Below are positions 31,559-33,441 of a stretch of 33,441 bases of DNA, one piece after another (within the stretch, counting starts at the first letter, position 1; each line of letters opens with the position of its first letter). The notes below the pieces were generated by a model, which did no database searches, was not told where the DNA came from, and saw only the letters and a list, made by a program, of their open reading frames with translations. Source of the stretch: Gemmatimonas phototrophica (GTDB taxonomy: Bacteria > Latescibacterota > UBA2968 > UBA8231); contig CAMAVQ010000029.1 of assembly GCA_945861755.1 (NCBI GenBank), forward strand, positions 1 to 33,441. Direction: 5' to 3'. The position numbers were made by a program, and so were the translations under genes.

Positions 31559-31996
31559 TCAGGGGCCGGATTCTTCCTGAGCAGGTGGCCTTTGTTGCCG
31601 ATACCAAGCCAGGAATTCGGCTGGCGACACCACCCGCACTTTCTGCCGGCATTTCACCGGGTAATGCCTGGTGTTTCCCGTGACCAGGTGCTGGGCCAAA
31701 CCCGCTAGGGCGACGCCCAGGAAAACCTCGTCATCGGGATCTGGCGTCGGCGTCCGCAAGGGCAATGCACCTACCATCAGGCCCCCGGCCTTGACCTGAT
31801 CCAGCAGCGCTTCCACTTGAGTCTGGACAAAAGGGAAAATTGGTCGCAGGAGGGCTTCGCGGTACTCAGCCAGAATGCGGGCATCATAACACAGCTGCAA
31901 GGCGCCGATGGCCACCAGCCGCACCAACTCGCCCGGCACTCCGTAGGGAGAGAGCAGACCAGATTCCAAGACGTTGGTATCCAGCACTACCCTCAC
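31559..31996 (-). CDS. PIN-domain ribonuclease toxin (COG1569 type)
   Basis: 145-aa PIN-fold protein. It starts MRVVLDTNVLESGLLSP, with the first metal-binding Asp in the DTN motif; Glu residues follow in RILAEYREALLRP, and acidic residues in DPDDEVFLGVALAG and GNTRHYPVK complete the usual set. Such proteins are Mg2+-dependent RNases acting as the toxin of type II toxin-antitoxin systems. Its ATG overlaps the antitoxin stop by 4 nt (ATGA), the standard coupling of such pairs. A ~20-residue Pro/Gln/Glu tail follows the fold. All catalytic positions seem present, so the toxin is likely functional. Confidence 0.88.
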   Translation of the reverse strand: MRVVLDTNVLESGLLSPYGVPGELVRLVAIGALQLCYDARILAEYREALLRPIFPFVQTQVEALLDQVKAGGLMVGALPLRTPTPDPDDEVFLGVALAGLAQHLVTGNTRHYPVKCRQKVRVVSPAEFLAWYRQQRPPAQEESGP

Positions 31997-32280
31997 CGGG
32001 AACGGGCCTGCCGCACCGCGTGGATCTCCGCGTCGATCTCCTTCGAGGACATGCGGTCCGTGCCAGCCTTCAGGGACGCCTGTTGCATGGCCGTCACCGC
32101 CGCCAGCGCGCGGGCGCGGCGCACGGCCACCAGCGATTCTTCCAGCAGCTCTTCCGAAGTTGCCGACAGCAAGGCGATGGGTTTACCGTTGGAGGTGACT
32201 ACCAAGTCTTTTTCTTCGGCCAGTTCCTTCCAGATGGCCGCCGACTTGCCGCGCAACTCTCGGACACTCACAAAACGCAT
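31993..32280 (-). CDS. Phd/YefM-family antitoxin
   Basis: 95-aa antitoxin paired with the PIN toxin. The N-terminal DNA-binding fold is typical (MRFVSVRELRGKSAAIWKEL; VVTSNGKPIALLS). The C-terminal half is a charged helix (EESLVAVRRARALAAV, EIDAEIHAVRQARSR) that would wrap the toxin. ATG 32280 follows GGGAGGG; a frame 15 codons longer crosses the operator and is not used. The protein should repress its own promoter through the TGTACA-type site just upstream. Confidence 0.9.
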   Translation of the reverse strand: MRFVSVRELRGKSAAIWKELAEEKDLVVTSNGKPIALLSATSEELLEESLVAVRRARALAAVTAMQQASLKAGTDRMSSKEIDAEIHAVRQARSR

Positions 32281-32291
32281 ACCACCCTCCC

Positions 32292-32311
32292 TGTATACAC
32301 AAAAGTGTACA
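32292..32311. promoter_or_regulatory. Operator of the Phd/PIN pair (paired TGTAyA sites)
   Basis: TGTATA (32292-32297) and the perfect palindrome TGTACA (32306-32311) are set in an inverted arrangement TACAC-AAAA-GTGTA, ending 12 nt upstream of the antitoxin start codon. YefM/Phd antitoxins are known to bind TGTACA-containing palindromes, so autoregulation is expected. Confidence 0.6.
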
Positions 32312-32423
32312 CGATGATAGCTCATCTGTCAACAAAGTGCCTGTGCCTGACCAGCGCAGGCCATACCGCTCCGGAAAAGTCCATAATGTATTTTAAATCA
32401 ATATTTTACCGACAAAAACAAGA

Positions 32424-32460
32424 AGGGCCGCGAAGCGCAATTTCTGTGCTTCGCGGCCCT
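32424..32460 (-). terminator. Rho-independent terminator behind the tRNA-Val fragment
   Basis: A 13-bp perfect stem, extendable to 16 with a G-U pair (arms AGGGCCGCGAAGC and GCTTCGCGGCCCT), is followed on the minus strand by TTCTTGTTTTTG. It starts 8 nt beyond the CCA end of the tRNA fragment, so it is that tRNA gene's original terminator. Confidence 0.85.
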
Positions 32461-32468
32461 CATTTTGA

Positions 32469-32520
32469 TGGTGGGCGATACTGGAGTTGAACCAGTGACC
32501 TCTGGTATGTGAGACCAGGC
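32469..32520 (-). tRNA. tRNA-Val(CAC), 3' half only (probable integration-site scar)
   Basis: Read on the minus strand, these 52 nt form a proper anticodon arm (CTGGT stem, loop CTCACAT, ACCAG; anticodon CAC for valine), variable loop AGGTC, T arm (ACTGG, loop TTCAACT, CCAGT) and 3' acceptor strand ATCGCCC-A-CCA. No D arm or 5' acceptor strand lies upstream, where AT-rich unrelated sequence begins at once. It is therefore a partial copy, not a working tRNA. The breakpoint lies at the anticodon stem, where tyrosine integrases commonly recombine. Its own terminator is retained. Confidence 0.8.
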
Positions 32521-32687
32521 ATACGATCAATATAAACAATATTTTACATGCATGTAGCGTACTGTATAGCGCTCATTTTTCTTCAAGGTTATCCCCGTTG
32601 TTTCTATGCTTCCTGGCGATTTTGTGTCGTTCACAGCCATGACATGTTCAATGCGTTTGGGGTCAGTTGAAGATCGTTCCCCATCAT

Positions 32688-32815
32688 TCAGACCGAAAGG
32701 CTGAGGCGAATCGCCTGGTCAACTGTCGCTATCCGTTCGGAGCCGATGGTGCCCAGCCGTTTCTTCAGCCGGCGCGGCTGACCCGGTAGGTTCCGCCGCG
32801 CCGGGGAAACTTCAT
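32688..32815 (-). pseudogene. MazF/PemK-like toxin with internal deletion
   Basis: An ATG at 32815, overlapping the antitoxin stop by 4 nt, begins MKFPRRGGTYRV, a normal MazF-type N-terminus, but the frame stops four codons later (SRAG). In the next frame the C-terminal end of such a toxin follows immediately: RRLKKRLGTIGSERI, then ATVDQAIRLSLSV and a stop at 32688. The ~70 residues of the catalytic barrel between them are gone. The toxin is dead. Confidence 0.7.
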
Positions 32816-33048
32816 CCCTGCCATCCTTCGCCGTCCACGGCCTCCCAATCCTTGCTGAGCTGGGCGCGGTCCTTGCGGCTCGCCAGGTACCCGTTCTTCA
32901 TGGCGGATTCGCGATCGGCCTGCTCTAGATGGTTGAGCTTTTCGGCGATGGCTTGGTTGATGAACTGGCTCATCTTGCGGGAAGAGGCCCGTCTCTTCAG
33001 ATGAGCATAGAGATCCTCATCGAGGTGGATGGTCGTGCGGACGGACAT
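32812..33048 (-). CDS. Ribbon-helix-helix (MazE/CopG-like) antitoxin, toxin lost
   Basis: 78-aa protein with an N-terminal RHH DNA-binding motif (MSVRTTIHLDEDLYAHLKRR, then MSQFINQAIAEKL) and an acidic, Trp-containing C-terminal toxin-binding tail (AQLSKDWEAVDGEGWQG). ATG 33048 follows AAGAGGT; a 12-codon longer start is less likely. Frame and start are intact, while the overlapping downstream MazF-like gene is deleted internally. It is now an orphan antitoxin that could still bind DNA or neutralise a related toxin elsewhere. Confidence 0.88.
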   Translation of the reverse strand: MSVRTTIHLDEDLYAHLKRRASSRKMSQFINQAIAEKLNHLEQADRESAMKNGYLASRKDRAQLSKDWEAVDGEGWQG

Positions 33049-33284
33049 GGGCACCTCTTTTCCTGGTGGGAAGATCTCCACCATCTAAGAGCATCAAGAT
33101 AGGCAACATAAATGAGGCTTGCATAGGCCACCTGCGCCAGGGGAAAAAGGCAATAATGACCAGAGCAGGGGAAGTGCTGGAACCCCTTTTGCCGATGCCA
33201 CTGAGCCCACGGTCTTTTCTGGTCCCTGTAGACGGATCGATACAGTTGGTGGAACTGAAATGACTTGGTCCTGGGGGGGCCGGC

Positions 33285-33441
33285 TCAAAGCTCAAAGGGG
33301 TTCTGGATTCTAACTCCGCGGATGACCTGGCCGCTGTTGAGATCCTCGGTCATCAACACCTCGCACCCGGCGCTGGCAGCGCTGGCAACCACCAACCCGT
33401 CCCAGAAAGAGAGCTGGTGGAGGATGCTGCAATCGATGGCC
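33285..33441 (-). CDS. PIN-domain (VapC-like) protein, C-terminal part only
   Basis: The window ends inside this gene; 51 residues plus stop are visible. HQLSFWDGLVVASAASAGCE carries the conserved Trp-Asp of VapC active sites, VLMTEDLNSGQVI the last acidic residue, and RIQNPFEL the usual end. It appears to be the toxin of another type II pair whose antitoxin lies beyond the window. 33049-33284, between it and the orphan antitoxin, holds no gene that I can recognise. Confidence 0.82.
   Translation of the reverse strand, partial: AIDCSILHQLSFWDGLVVASAASAGCEVLMTEDLNSGQVIRGVRIQNPFEL

Larger units (their letters stand above)
32399..32547. repeat. 11-bp direct repeats flanking the tRNA-Val fragment
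   Basis: CAATATTTTAC occurs at 32399-32409 and again at 32537-32547, 138 bp apart, in the same orientation. The pair encloses the terminator and the tRNA fragment. The right copy runs into a perfect palindrome, TACATGCATGTA (32545-32556). The copies may be recombination arm sites, a target duplication, or chance in AT-rich DNA. Confidence 0.4.

Noticed and set aside
33066..33263. A 65-codon plus-strand frame between the orphan antitoxin and the PIN fragment
   Set aside because: No ribosome site, no recognisable motif, and it overlaps the probable promoter of the antitoxin.
1..33441. CRISPR arrays, rRNA genes, complete tRNA genes, transposase genes
   Set aside because: No regularly spaced repeats, rRNA-like stretches, full cloverleaf or transposase motifs were seen on either strand; the only tRNA sequence is the 3' fragment at 32469-32520.

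Overview
The window is a GC-rich bacterial segment (well above 60% GC by eye) with dense, short-spaced genes. It looks like accessory carbon-metabolism DNA from a free-living, probably marine or host/particle-associated Gram-negative. The mix of phytanoyl-CoA-dioxygenase-family oxygenases, mannonate dehydratase, sialidase, Gfo/Idh/MocA and SDR oxidoreductases, an enolase-superfamily dehydratase, an alginate-lyase relative and a NhaD-type ion transporter is typical of uncultured Latescibacterota/Poribacteria-like lineages. That placement is an inference from gene content, not from a marker gene.

Layout: (1) 1-1990 holds the 3' part of a TPR protein overlapping a histidine kinase, closed by a hairpin terminator. 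(2) 2146-7718 is a tight run of gluconokinase, PEP carboxylase, a NhaD/ArsB-like transporter and a degenerate alginate-lyase-family protein. (3) 7778-9486 is a two-gene unit of a PhyH-family oxygenase and formyl-THF deformylase (PurU). It converges on a short adenylosuccinate synthetase, which is divergent from a LysR regulator. (4) 11546-13718 holds 6-phosphogluconate dehydrogenase, a RidA-family protein, a small unknown protein and a free-standing CBM48 protein. (5) 13826-18190 holds a secreted endonuclease/exonuclease/phosphatase protein with a lamin-tail domain, then a three-gene operon (alpha/beta esterase, sugar isomerase, acetamidase/formamidase) ended by a strong hairpin. (6) 18288-18431 is a non-coding imperfect inverted-repeat element. 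(7) 18488-29001 is a sugar and sugar-acid catabolic block: mannonate dehydratase, sialidase, a second PhyH-family protein, a secreted glycosidase-like protein with a jelly-roll insert, MocA, SDR, nitrilase, aldo/keto reductase, a DUF3817 membrane protein and an enolase-superfamily dehydratase.

From about 29.05 kb the character changes. 29056-30553 is a mosaic of fused gene fragments resembling betaproteobacterial sensor-kinase, receiver and MgtE genes. It sits directly downstream of an intact RpoD/RpoS-type sigma factor. Beyond that come a Phd/PIN toxin-antitoxin pair with a TGTACA-type operator, a 52-nt 3' half of tRNA-Val(CAC) with a terminator behind it (a likely integration-site scar), an orphan ribbon-helix-helix antitoxin whose MazF-like toxin has an internal deletion, and the tail of another PIN protein. 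This stretch reads as the decayed edge of a genomic island.

Together the metabolic genes suggest release of sugars from sialylated or uronic-acid-rich glycans, stripping of acyl, amide and perhaps methyl decorations, oxidation and dehydration of the sugars, and entry into the pentose-phosphate/gluconate route (GntK, Gnd) with anaplerosis by PEP carboxylase.
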